Assembly: GCF_011440305.1 (NCBI RefSeq)
Contig: NZ_JAAOIW010000024.1
Coordinates: 1-64,000, forward strand
Direction: 5' to 3'
Length of the DNA stretch: 64,000 bases
Source: Paenibacillus agricola
GTDB lineage: Bacteria; Bacillota; Bacilli; Paenibacillales; NBRC-103111
Positions 28,325-36,437 of this stretch are shown piece by piece; position 1 is the stretch's first letter, and the number at the start of each line of letters is the position of its first letter. The position numbers and the translations under genes are program-made. The notes beneath the pieces were generated by a model, which saw nothing but the letters and a program-made list of their open reading frames with translations, made no database searches and had not been told where the DNA came from.

Positions 28325-29143
28325 TTGAAAAAAATAGATGCGGTTATTATTTACACCGTACTTAGCATTATGACAATTATAGTTATTATTCCATTCCTAT
28401 GGATGACTAGTACAGCGTTTAAACCACAGAAACAGACTTTTAAATTTCCACCGGAGTGGATACCTGCTCCTTTTACATGGGATAACTTTGCAAGAGTATG
28501 GAATGAGATGCCATTTGGCCATTACATTTTGAACACGATCTTTATCACGTTAGTCATTTTGATTGGGCAATTGTTGTTTTCTTCGATGGCGGCTTATAGC
28601 TTCTCCCGTTTGGAATTTCCTGGGCGAAATTTGATCTTTGTCATTTTTATCGGAAGCTTAATGATCCCAGAAATCGTGACGATGATTCCACAGTACTTGA
28701 TCATGAGGGAGCTTGGCTGGTTAAACACCTTTAAAGCGATTACCACACCCCAGATGTTCGGCAATGCGTTTGGCGTATTTCTGCTCAGACAATATTTGAT
28801 TGGAATACCCAAGGAATTGGATGAAGCTGCGAAAATAGATGGATCAGGAATCATTCGCACGTTCACGACGATTATTTTGCCATTAACCAAACCAGCCTTG
28901 AGTACGCTTGCTGTATTTACCTTGGTAAAATCGTGGAACAGCTTCCTGTGGCCCCTGGTAGTCACTACTTCCCAACAAAAGTTTGTGCTAACTATTGGTT
29001 TGGCCAATTTAAATGGACAATACAGCGCAGATTGGGCAGCGATTATGGCCGCTTCTTTTATCGCCCTCTTGCCAATCATCGTGCTTTTTGCTTTCTTCCA
29101 AAGATTTTTTATTCAGTCCATTCAAATGAGTGGCTTGAAATAA
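28325..29143 (+). CDS. Sugar ABC transporter permease, MalG/UgpE type (system 2)
   Basis: 272 residues from TTG 28325, chosen because AGGTGA lies five bases upstream; an ATG at 28298 would lie inside the previous gene and before that site. Six membrane helices, EAA loop (LDEAAKIDGSGIIRTFTTIILP) and C-terminal FIQSIQMSGLK are typical. Heterodimer partner of the preceding permease. Confidence 0.9.
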   Translation: MKKIDAVIIYTVLSIMTIIVIIPFLWMTSTAFKPQKQTFKFPPEWIPAPFTWDNFARVWNEMPFGHYILNTIFITLVILIGQLLFSSMAAYSFSRLEFPGRNLIFVIFIGSLMIPEIVTMIPQYLIMRELGWLNTFKAITTPQMFGNAFGVFLLRQYLIGIPKELDEAAKIDGSGIIRTFTTIILPLTKPALSTLAVFTLVKSWNSFLWPLVVTTSQQKFVLTIGLANLNGQYSADWAAIMAASFIALLPIIVLFAFFQRFFIQSIQMSGLK

Positions 29144-29229
29144 AATAATTAAAAGTTGGGGAGGTGACCATCTCTTCAAATGGTGGACTAATCATTTTTT
29201 TCAAGGTTGGGGTCAAAACAATGCAGGAA

Positions 29230-29243
29230 TGAAATCGCTTTCG
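29230..29243 (+). promoter_or_regulatory. cre-like catabolite control box
   Basis: TGAAATCGCTTTCG differs from the cre consensus TGWAANCGNTNWCA only at the last base and lies 30 bases before binding protein B. It would allow CcpA repression when preferred sugars are present. Confidence 0.45.
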
Positions 29244-29272
29244 CTTCAAACTAAATAAAAGGAGGCATATGA

Positions 29273-30634
29273 ATGAAAAAAACTAATTTTGTGATTGTGA
29301 GCATGCTCATTTTCGCCATTTTTTTAGCGGGCTGCAGTTCATCTAACCCAAATGTGGGATCAAGTACATCGCCAGCTCCTGAGGCTTCAAAAGCACCAAC
29401 AGCCGACAAACAGATCACCCTGCGCTATGCCGTTTGGGGAGCACAGCCGACTTACCAAAAGGTCGTTGATGCTTTTATGAAAGAAAACCCAAATATCAAA
29501 GTAGAGCTTCAAGTGACTCCATGGGCCAATTTCTGGGATAAATTATTTACTGAGCTTGCAGGAGGTACAGCTCCCGATGTGTTCTGGGGACATTTAACCC
29601 GCCTACCCAGCTTAATGGAAAAGGGCGCACTGATGGATATATCAGCCAATATCAAAAAAGATAATATTGATATGAGTAAATATAGCGATGCTATTATAAA
29701 AGCATACACGAAGGATGGCAAAACCTATGCCATTCCGCAGCAATGGTCAACCATTGGCATTATTTACAATAAGGATTTGCTGAAAAAAGCAGGCTTCAAC
29801 GAATACCCGAAAGATCTGTCCTGGAATCCGAAGGATGGCGGGACGCTGATTCCATTCCTGCAAAAGCTGACTGTGGATAAAAATGGGAAACATCCGAATG
29901 AGCCGGGATTTGATCCCAAAAATATCGTCCAGTACGGCTACAACTTTGTAGATAAGGATCAAATCGATCCGGGCCAATTTATTGGGTATGCAGCACAAAA
30001 CGGCGGTACGATCTTAAACGCTGAGGGTAAGCTGGCTTATGATGACAAATTGCTGGAAACGTATCAATTTATGTATGACCTCACCTTTAAATACTTCGTC
30101 GCTCCTTCCTACACAACGATCCGTACAGGTGGGTCTGAAGCCAAGTTTGTTGGACAGCAAATTGCAGTTTGGAATGACGGCAACTGGATGATGACGCCGC
30201 TTAAGCAAAAAGCAGATTTTGAGTGGGGCATCACATCCATCCCTGCTGGTCCACAAGGAAAGGTGGCTACGACGCTTGGTTTGGGTGATGTTATTAACTC
30301 CAAGACGAAGTATCCTGAAGAATCCTGGAAGTTCATTAAATTCATTACAGGAAAAACAGGCCAGGATATTATTGGCGGAACAGGGGCTTACTTCCCCGGC
30401 TTAAGTGACTCCAATGCTTCGTTCCTTGACTTCTATAAAAGTCAAGGCATCGATGCAATGCCATTCGCTGAAAATTCAAAATTACCTGCCGTAGCAGCAC
30501 CAGTAACGAAAAATTACAACGAATGGCTTCAGGTTTGGACTAAGTATACCAGCTTGATGCTTTCAGGTGAAATGGATCCCAAAACCACCCTGGATAAGAT
30601 CAAAGCTGAAGGCGACCCTGTAGCAGTGAAATAG
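29273..30634 (+). CDS. Sugar ABC substrate-binding lipoprotein B (system 2)
   Basis: 453 residues, lipobox FLAGC (Cys21), family 1 solute-binding fold, clearly a paralogue of the protein at 18708-20078 over its whole length. AAAGGAGG precedes ATG 29273. Together the two binding proteins bracket one permease pair and the enzyme run; they may present different but related ligands to the same channel. A terminator follows at 30686-30725. Confidence 0.92.
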   Translation: MKKTNFVIVSMLIFAIFLAGCSSSNPNVGSSTSPAPEASKAPTADKQITLRYAVWGAQPTYQKVVDAFMKENPNIKVELQVTPWANFWDKLFTELAGGTAPDVFWGHLTRLPSLMEKGALMDISANIKKDNIDMSKYSDAIIKAYTKDGKTYAIPQQWSTIGIIYNKDLLKKAGFNEYPKDLSWNPKDGGTLIPFLQKLTVDKNGKHPNEPGFDPKNIVQYGYNFVDKDQIDPGQFIGYAAQNGGTILNAEGKLAYDDKLLETYQFMYDLTFKYFVAPSYTTIRTGGSEAKFVGQQIAVWNDGNWMMTPLKQKADFEWGITSIPAGPQGKVATTLGLGDVINSKTKYPEESWKFIKFITGKTGQDIIGGTGAYFPGLSDSNASFLDFYKSQGIDAMPFAENSKLPAVAAPVTKNYNEWLQVWTKYTSLMLSGEMDPKTTLDKIKAEGDPVAVK

Positions 30635-30685
30635 CCTTTAATTTGTAGTCTTCAGATTTCACAAGCCTCTAGTGATTACAATCAA

Positions 30686-30725
30686 AAATAAGCTCTCAGG
30701 ATCAGTGGATCTTGGGAGCTTATTT
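30686..30725 (+). terminator. Rho-independent terminator ending system 2
   Basis: Stem of about 18 bp (AAATAAGCTC/GGAGCTTATTT outer part) with loop AGTG; the 3' arm ends in TTATTT. Confidence 0.8.
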
Positions 30726-30789
30726 CTGCATAAACCCAAACTTTTAGGAAAAGCTAAGGTTATTGACAAATTGGAGGTGAGAATTTTTG

Positions 30790-31035
30790 ATGAACCAACA
30801 AGGATTAGCACCTCACGAATCGATGGAGCTTCATGAAGCTCTGAACTTTAAAACGCTTTGCCTGGCCAAATCGAAATTGATGCAAGGTCTCGTTTTTGAC
30901 CAAGATCTCAAAGCGCTCATGCAGAAGGACGTAGAGCAATCTATTCAAGCCATTGGTGAGCTGCAAGCCATCTATGCGAGAGCCCCTTTTCAAACAGATG
31001 TTCCACAAAGCCGCCCTACATCTATCTTAAATTGA
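30790..31035 (+). CDS. Spore coat-like protein, YraG type
   Basis: An 81-residue helical protein (HESMELHEALNFKTLCLAKSK) like the small CotF-related coat proteins of Bacillus. GGAGGTGA precedes; TTG 30787 or ATG 30790 could start it. It heads the block small-small-ADH-small-small that mirrors B. subtilis yraG-yraF-adhB-yraE-yraD. The protein at 32596-32796 is a paralogue (same HETMEIHE and MTKSKMMQ motif). Probably made in the mother cell during sporulation. Confidence 0.78.
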   Translation: MNQQGLAPHESMELHEALNFKTLCLAKSKLMQGLVFDQDLKALMQKDVEQSIQAIGELQAIYARAPFQTDVPQSRPTSILN

Positions 31036-31046
31036 GGTGAAATAAC

Positions 31047-31433
31047 ATGAATAACGATTATTTAGACCCTATTAACGCGTTAAATATGCCGGAAATGGCA
31101 GATATGACCTTTGCCATGGACTTCCTCATGCGAGCAAAGGAGGGAGTAAGAAATACGGCAATCGCCTTAACGGAAACCGTTTCACCGGATGCAAGAGAGC
31201 TGCTGAAGAACCAGCTTCACCAAGGCCTTGCGCTGCATCAGGAAATTTCTGACTTCATGATGAGCAAGAAATGGTTCCATCCTTATGAGTTGACCGAACA
31301 GTACCAATTGGATCAGCTTTCGGCGAAAAATACGGTCATGATCGGGCAAATGAATCTGTTCCCGGGCGATACGTCACGTAAAGGCATGTTCGATCGGGCA
31401 CCAGATGAACATATTGGGGGAAGAACACAATGA
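31047..31433 (+). CDS. Spore coat-like protein, YraF type
   Basis: 128 residues, mostly helical; [22 protein letters not shown] and [18 protein letters not shown] match the CotF-like coat family. The paralogue at 32808-33104 shares AMDFLINAKNGIRN. Its stop overlaps the alcohol dehydrogenase start by ATGA, so enzyme and coat protein are made together. Confidence 0.8.
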   Translation: MNNDYLDPINALNMPEMADMTFAMDFLMRAKEGVRNTAIALTETVSPDARELLKNQLHQGLALHQEISDFMMSKKWFHPYELTEQYQLDQLSAKNTVMIGQMNLFPGDTSRKGMFDRAPDEHIGGRTQ

Positions 31434-32566
31434 AGGCCGTAACGTACCAAGGTATTAAAAATGTCGTTGTCAAAGAGGTACCGGATTCGAAAATAGAGAA
31501 GCCCGACGATATGATCGTGAGGATGACAAGTACCGCGATATGTGGATCAGACCTGCACCTTATTCACGGAATGATTCCGAATATGCAGGAGAATTATGTC
31601 ATCGGGCATGAGCCTATGGGCATCGTCGAAGAGGTGGGGCCGGGCGTCACCAAGCTAAAGAAAGGTGACCGGGTTATCATCCCGTTCAACATTGCTTGCG
31701 GCGATTGCTTTTATTGTAAGAATCAATTGGAAAGCCAATGTGATAACTCCAATGAAAACGGCGAGATAGGCGCTTATTTTGGGTACTCAGGAACGACCGG
31801 AGGCTACCCGGGCGGGCAGGCCGAATATTTACGTGTACCCTTCGCCAATTTCACACACTTCAAAATTCCAGATAACTGTGAAGAGCCTGATGAGAAGCTG
31901 TGCTTAATCGCCGATGCTATGACAACTGCATTCTGGAGCGTGGATAACTCAGGTGTGAAGGATGGGGATACGGTGATTGTGCTGGGCTGTGGCCCGGTGG
32001 GGCTGCTTGCGCAGAAATTTTGCTGGCTGAAGGGTGCAAAGCGAGTTATTGCTGTTGACTACATCGATTATCGTCTACAGCACGCGAAACGTACGAATAA
32101 CGTGGAAATTGTCAATTTCGAGTCAGAACCAAATATTGGCAGCCATCTGAAGGAAATGACTAAGGGAGGCGCTGATGTCGTCATTGATGCTGTAGGAATG
32201 GACGGCAAAATGAGCGATCTGGAGTTTCTAGCAAGTGGCTTGAAGCTGCAAGGTGGTGCGATGGGCCCGATCGTGATTGCTTCGCAGGCTGTTCGTAAAG
32301 GCGGTACCATTCAAATTACCGGAGTATATGGCGGACGCTACAATGGCTTCCCACTGGGCGATATCATGCAACGCAATGTCAATATTCGCTCCGGACAAGC
32401 TCCTGTTATTCATTATATGCCTTATATGTATGAGTTAATTACAACAGGCAAAGTCGATCCGGGTGACGTGGTAACACACGTAATTCCACTTAGTGAGGCG
32501 AAGCATGGATATGAAGTATTCGATACGAAGACGGATAATTGCATCAAGGTTATTCTGAAACCATAA
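31430..32566 (+). CDS. adhB: Zinc-dependent alcohol dehydrogenase, AdhB-like
   Basis: 378-residue medium-chain dehydrogenase. Catalytic zinc ligands in ICGSDLH and GHEPMG, structural zinc cysteines in [15 protein letters not shown], and NAD fold motif [10 protein letters not shown]. The long variant resembles glutathione-independent formaldehyde dehydrogenase-like AdhB. Placement between coat protein genes as in B. subtilis argues for a role in or on the spore; the substrate is not known. Confidence 0.87.
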   Translation: MKAVTYQGIKNVVVKEVPDSKIEKPDDMIVRMTSTAICGSDLHLIHGMIPNMQENYVIGHEPMGIVEEVGPGVTKLKKGDRVIIPFNIACGDCFYCKNQLESQCDNSNENGEIGAYFGYSGTTGGYPGGQAEYLRVPFANFTHFKIPDNCEEPDEKLCLIADAMTTAFWSVDNSGVKDGDTVIVLGCGPVGLLAQKFCWLKGAKRVIAVDYIDYRLQHAKRTNNVEIVNFESEPNIGSHLKEMTKGGADVVIDAVGMDGKMSDLEFLASGLKLQGGAMGPIVIASQAVRKGGTIQITGVYGGRYNGFPLGDIMQRNVNIRSGQAPVIHYMPYMYELITTGKVDPGDVVTHVIPLSEAKHGYEVFDTKTDNCIKVILKP

Positions 32567-32595
32567 GCTTTACTCTTACTAGGAGGGAAATCAAA

Positions 32596-32796
32596 ATGAA
32601 TTCGACTTACGCCTTACATGAGACGATGGAGATTCATGAAATCGCCGCCTTCAAAACCGTCTGCATGACAAAATCCAAAATGATGCAAGCTCTGATTACC
32701 GATCCAAAGCTAAAAGAAATTTTGCAAGAGGATATTCAGTTATCAACGAGACAGCTGCAGGAGCTTGGCAACGTGCTGTCCAAAACCATGGGATAG
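32596..32796 (+). CDS. Spore coat-like protein, YraE type
   Basis: A 66-residue helical protein paralogous to the product at 30790-31035. ATG 32596 follows AGGAGGG; an upstream in-frame extension overlaps adhB and is not used. Confidence 0.77.
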   Translation: MNSTYALHETMEIHEIAAFKTVCMTKSKMMQALITDPKLKEILQEDIQLSTRQLQELGNVLSKTMG

Positions 32797-32807
32797 GAGA
32801 TGAGAGC

Positions 32808-33104
32808 ATGAACACGATTTTAGAACACTTGGCGGGCTTGAATTCGCTGACAGATGAAGTTATTGCCATGGATTTCCTGATCAACGCTAAGAACGGCATC
32901 CGCAATTACGCTATGGCTGTAACCGAATGTGCCACACCGGAAATCAAGACCATTTTAATGAACCATCTTGATGAAGCAATCGCAACCCACGAGAAGATCG
33001 TGAGCTATATGATGTCACGGGAACTCTATAGGCCTTTCCATATTAAAGAACAAATTCAATTAGATTTGCTAAACATCCAGACAGCTATGGATATTCCCAG
33101 CTAA
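32808..33104 (+). CDS. Spore coat-like protein, YraD type
   Basis: 98 residues, CotF-like, paralogous to the product at 31047-31433 (AMDFLINAKNGIRNYAMAVTE, MMSRELYRPFHI). TAGGAGATGAG precedes ATG 32808. Last gene of the sporulation block. Confidence 0.8.
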   Translation: MNTILEHLAGLNSLTDEVIAMDFLINAKNGIRNYAMAVTECATPEIKTILMNHLDEAIATHEKIVSYMMSRELYRPFHIKEQIQLDLLNIQTAMDIPS

Positions 33105-33360
33105 CCTGCGGTAGATGAAAGCCTTATTATTCGTATTGATTATCAAGACAGCATTTCGGACCAAAGGAAACGGATACTGCCAGTAAAGGAATGACGGTTA
33201 TTCCTTTATTGAAGGTGGGCCAGTCGACAAAGAGTGTGCATTTATGAGGAGGATGGAGGCATAATATTTGAACAAGCAGCCTCTTGTGGTACATGAAACT
33301 ACCAATGGGACTTCAGCCTCGGCTTGGAACTCAGAACCTAAAAGATAGGAATGGATATGC

Positions 33361-33402
33361 TCGGCAACAATCATCCAGCTTAGGCTGGATGATTGTTGCC
33401 GA
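33361..33402. terminator. Perfect 19-bp hairpin between convergent units
   Basis: TCGGCAACAATCATCCAGC pairs fully with its complement across loop TTAG. It lies between the coat cluster (plus) and the M24 gene (minus), so it can serve both strands although T-runs are lacking. Confidence 0.75.
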
Positions 33403-33426
33403 AATGTAAGCGTGATAGAAAAGAGC

Positions 33427-34590
33427 TTATTTGCGCCCATTTTCGTAGCTTTTACGCATACCCATAAGATCGTTGACAGGTTCTGCGCCATGTTCTGTAA
33501 TTATGCAGGTTGGCTCTACGCGAACCCCTCCGAAAGGGAATCCATGCAAATCAAATTTAATTCCAAATACCATTCCCGGCTCAAACACGAATTCGCTGGA
33601 TGGACCCAAGTCCGGATATTCTACGACCTCTAACCCGACACCGTGGCCGATAGCGCGCATGCCTTTGGTATAAGGAACGAAGTATTGGGATAAATTAGCT
33701 TCGTCCGTAAGTCTCAGTGTTTCTTTAAATAATTCACTGCCCTTCATACCGGGCTTAATAAAATTGACCATCCGCTGATTGGTCTCATAGGCAAAATCCA
33801 TAATCTTGATTTGTTCCTCGCTGGCTCCTTCCATGGCGATGGTTATTCCGGTATCGGAACAGTAACCAAGCACAGAAGGATTGAAATCAAACCAAACATA
33901 ATCGCCACGCTCTATCTTACGCTCCATTGGGCGCCAAGTAGGAAGATCCGTATGCATGCCGGATACAACAAGATATGCCGAACCAATATCACCGCCACGC
34001 GACCTTGTAATATATTCACCGATAGCAGAAAGCTCGATCTCTGTTTTTCCGACTTCCGTTTGCTCTAATGCGGCAAGGATGCTATCATCCGCCAATTTAC
34101 CAGCCGCCCGGATCAGATCAAGCTCATTTTTGCTTTTATATAATCTTTCTTGGATGACAATATCCGAGGATTCTACGATCGTAATACCCTTAAATCCCTT
34201 CTCCATTTCACGATACAGGGAAATCGGGAATAACTCTTCTCCAACGACGCCGATCTTTTTGACCGGGTAACCAAGGGCTTCGACAAGCTTTGGTAATTCT
34301 GTTCTCATTTCATAAATATTGTGGGCACTCTTAACCCAGGAAAAGCGTTTGGCTGCAAACCGGTTTAAATTGCCCATAAAAGCGTGAATCTCGCCTTCTA
34401 ATGGAAGAAAAAGAGCATGAGCAGATTCTTCGATACAGTTGATGGTTCTATGATTGGTATAGTACATCGAGTAACCGGGATGATATTCATCACTATAAAT
34501 AAAAAGAGCATCTAACCCTGCCTCTTTCATCTTTGCTCTCGTACGATCCACGCGTCTTTGAAATTCAGTTGAGAGTACTTCTAGTGCCAT
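33427..34590 (-). CDS. M24-family (creatinase/aminopeptidase P fold) hydrolase
   Basis: 387 residues: an N-terminal creatinase-type domain and a C-terminal pita-bread domain. Metal ligands seen are Asp...Asp (FDFNPSVLGYCSDTG), His (GHGVGLE) and the final Glu (GGVRVEP). The penultimate Glu of the usual IEPG is replaced by Lys (GMVFGIKFD), so a normal dinuclear aminopeptidase centre is unlikely. Creatinase- or ectoine hydrolase-like amidinohydrolase activity fits better. ATG 34590 follows GGAGGA. It is divergent from a lacI-type gene and TRAP transporter, and a LacI-style operator covers its promoter. Confidence 0.85.
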   Translation of the reverse strand: MALEVLSTEFQRRVDRTRAKMKEAGLDALFIYSDEYHPGYSMYYTNHRTINCIEESAHALFLPLEGEIHAFMGNLNRFAAKRFSWVKSAHNIYEMRTELPKLVEALGYPVKKIGVVGEELFPISLYREMEKGFKGITIVESSDIVIQERLYKSKNELDLIRAAGKLADDSILAALEQTEVGKTEIELSAIGEYITRSRGGDIGSAYLVVSGMHTDLPTWRPMERKIERGDYVWFDFNPSVLGYCSDTGITIAMEGASEEQIKIMDFAYETNQRMVNFIKPGMKGSELFKETLRLTDEANLSQYFVPYTKGMRAIGHGVGLEVVEYPDLGPSSEFVFEPGMVFGIKFDLHGFPFGGVRVEPTCIITEHGAEPVNDLMGMRKSYENGRK

Positions 34591-34643
34591 TTGTTATTCC
34601 TCCAGTTATATAATTAGATTAGTTTTGCATGTGTGATAATTCA

Positions 34644-34659
34644 CCGTGAACGTTCACGG
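34644..34659. promoter_or_regulatory. LacI-family operator 1
   Basis: Perfect palindrome CCGTGAACGTTCACGG just downstream of the minus-strand -10 box of the M24 gene, well placed to block transcription. Confidence 0.8.
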
Positions 34660-34663
34660 AAAT

Positions 34664-34693
34664 AATATACGACAATGACAAAGGGAAAGTCAA
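34664..34693 (-). promoter_or_regulatory. Promoter of the M24 gene
   Basis: TTGACT (34693-34688) and TATATT (34669-34664) on the minus strand, spacer 18 bases; operator 1 lies directly downstream. Confidence 0.65.
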
Positions 34694-34702
34694 TACCTTT
34701 TT

Positions 34703-34716
34703 TGAAAACGCTTATA
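34703..34716. promoter_or_regulatory. cre-like catabolite control box
   Basis: TGAAAACGCTTATA differs from the cre consensus at one position (T for C at 13). It lies between the two divergent promoters, just upstream of the M24 -35 box. Confidence 0.55.
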
Positions 34717-34740
34717 AATTGCACTATTATCTAAAATAAG

Positions 34741-34769
34741 TTGACATTAGCTATAAAAGAGTGTTAATT
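34741..34769 (+). promoter_or_regulatory. Promoter of the lacI-type gene
   Basis: TTGACA (34741-34746) and TTAATT (34764-34769) with a 17-base spacer; operator 2 starts 17 bases after the -10 box. Confidence 0.65.
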
Positions 34770-34786
34770 TAGTTTATGAACTTACC

Positions 34787-34798
34787 GTGAACGTTCAC
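34787..34798. promoter_or_regulatory. LacI-family operator 2
   Basis: Palindrome GTGAACGTTCAC, the same core as operator 1, between the promoter and start codon of the lacI-type gene, pointing to autoregulation. Confidence 0.78.
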
Positions 34799-34817
34799 AT
34801 TTTAGGAGTGATATTTA

Positions 34818-35825
34818 ATGGATCGCAAGATCACAATAAATGATGTAGCTGAGAAAGCAGGAGTTTCCCGCCAAACCATTTCAAGAGTACTAAATAATAA
34901 AGGGGACGTTAATGAGACCACAAGAAAACGAGTTCTACGTATTATAGAAGAGCTTGATTTTCAGCCGAGTATGCAGGCGCGCAGTATGGTAACCCGCAAA
35001 ACGAACACGATTGCACTGCTGATTCCTGACATCACCAATCCTTTCTTCTCCGAAATTGTGCGCGGGATAGATCGGACTGTTCGGGCTACGAATATCAATG
35101 TGCTTTTATTTTCAACTGATGAAGAAGTTTCCCGGGAGGTCTCCTGCATTCAACTGGCTCAAAATTATAATGTAGACGGCATCATTTTGTGCAGCCCCCG
35201 GCTTGATGAAATCAATCTGCGAAAACTTATTTCGAGCAAACTTCCTGTCGTATTGTTGAATCGTGAAATCGCAGAAATGAATAAGGTCTACAGTATTATA
35301 GTTGACGCACAAACTGGTGGTTATACAGCGGCGAAGTATTTGCTTGATCTGGGGCATAGAAGTATTGGCATCCTTGTCGGACCGGCTTATGCAGACAGCA
35401 GTGTAAAAAGATTGATTGGTTATAAAAAGGCACTCTCTGATTATGCGGTACCTTTAGACGAAAGCTTAATCCTGCACATCGATCACCAACATGATAAGAT
35501 TCACGAAAATACACAACTGCTAGTTAAACGCAATGCAACCGCGATCTTGGCTTACAATGACATGACCGCCGCCAAAATCATTCAATCGTGTACGGAAATG
35601 GGCCTTGAGGTACCGAAGGATATATCTGTTATTGGTTTTGACGGCATTCCTATATCCAGGCTCGTCAATCCCCGGTTAACAACCATGGATCTGCCGCTGT
35701 ATGAGATGGGAGAAATGATAGCCAACACACTTATGAAAATGATCAACGGAGAAGAAACACATACGAAGCTTACGGTAGTGCTTCCGCTATTGAAAGTTGG
35801 GCAATCCACAAGGGCTATAACTTAA
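34818..35825 (+). CDS. LacI-family transcriptional regulator
   Basis: 335 residues. The N-terminal helix-turn-helix and hinge read INDVAEKAGVSRQTISRVLN, followed by a periplasmic-binding-protein-like ligand domain (IALLIPDITNPFFSEI, YNDMTA, ISVIGFDG). AGGAG lies nine bases before ATG 34818. Two matching operators flank its intergenic region, so it very probably represses itself with the TRAP genes on one side and the M24 gene on the other, released by the transported compound. Confidence 0.94.
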   Translation: MDRKITINDVAEKAGVSRQTISRVLNNKGDVNETTRKRVLRIIEELDFQPSMQARSMVTRKTNTIALLIPDITNPFFSEIVRGIDRTVRATNINVLLFSTDEEVSREVSCIQLAQNYNVDGIILCSPRLDEINLRKLISSKLPVVLLNREIAEMNKVYSIIVDAQTGGYTAAKYLLDLGHRSIGILVGPAYADSSVKRLIGYKKALSDYAVPLDESLILHIDHQHDKIHENTQLLVKRNATAILAYNDMTAAKIIQSCTEMGLEVPKDISVIGFDGIPISRLVNPRLTTMDLPLYEMGEMIANTLMKMINGEETHTKLTVVLPLLKVGQSTRAIT

Positions 35826-35837
35826 GGGCTATAACTT
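35810..35837 (+). repeat. 14-bp tandem duplication over the lacI-type stop
   Basis: AAGGGCTATAACTT occurs twice back to back. The first copy holds the last codons (Arg-Ala-Ile-Thr) and stop of the regulator, the second is non-coding; a recent slippage event is likely. Confidence 0.8.
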
Positions 35838-35928
35838 AACTTGTTTCTTCTTCTTGTGAAAATGAAAGCGCAAACTACGTTCAAAGCTTACTTTATGTAC
35901 ATGATCAACCCTATGAGGAGTGGACAAC

Positions 35929-36435
35929 TTGAAGAGAATATCTCGAGTATTCCTTGCTATCGATAGTGCTTTGGAAGCCTTTTCCTTAATGGCCTTACTC
36001 ACTATGATTATCATTGTCACCATTCAGGTTATAACGAGGAAGCTATTTAATTTTGTGTTTTTTTGGTCGGAGGAAATTACGTTATTGTTGTTAATTTGGT
36101 TTTCCTTTATGGGGATTGCCATTGGGTTTAGGGAAAAGCTGCATATGGGAATGGATTCATTTACAAACCTGTTTCCGGCGTCGTTCAATCGGGTGCTGGA
36201 TAAGGTGATCTATGCAAGTATCTTTTTGTTCGGGCTCTACTTGATTTATTACGGCTGGGATTTTACCTTAATGATGAATGAGTCGGAGCTCGCTGCAACA
36301 GGGCTGCCGAACAGTATCACGTATGTAATTATGCCGATTACCGGAGTTATGACGAGCATATATTCGCTTCTTCAATTTTTCGGGATTGAAACCAAACGGC
36401 ATCAAGGGATAGATGAAGGGGAAGGGGGTCACTAA
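35929..36435 (+). CDS. TRAP transporter small permease (DctQ type)
   Basis: 168 residues with four membrane helices, typical of DctQ (QVITRKLFNFVFFWSEEITLLLLIW, GIAIGFREKLHMGMD). GAGGAG lies eight bases before TTG 35929; the GTG at 35920 overlaps that site. It joins DctM in the sodium-driven membrane part. Confidence 0.88.
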   Translation: MKRISRVFLAIDSALEAFSLMALLTMIIIVTIQVITRKLFNFVFFWSEEITLLLLIWFSFMGIAIGFREKLHMGMDSFTNLFPASFNRVLDKVIYASIFLFGLYLIYYGWDFTLMMNESELAATGLPNSITYVIMPITGVMTSIYSLLQFFGIETKRHQGIDEGEGGH

Positions 36436-36437
36436 TT

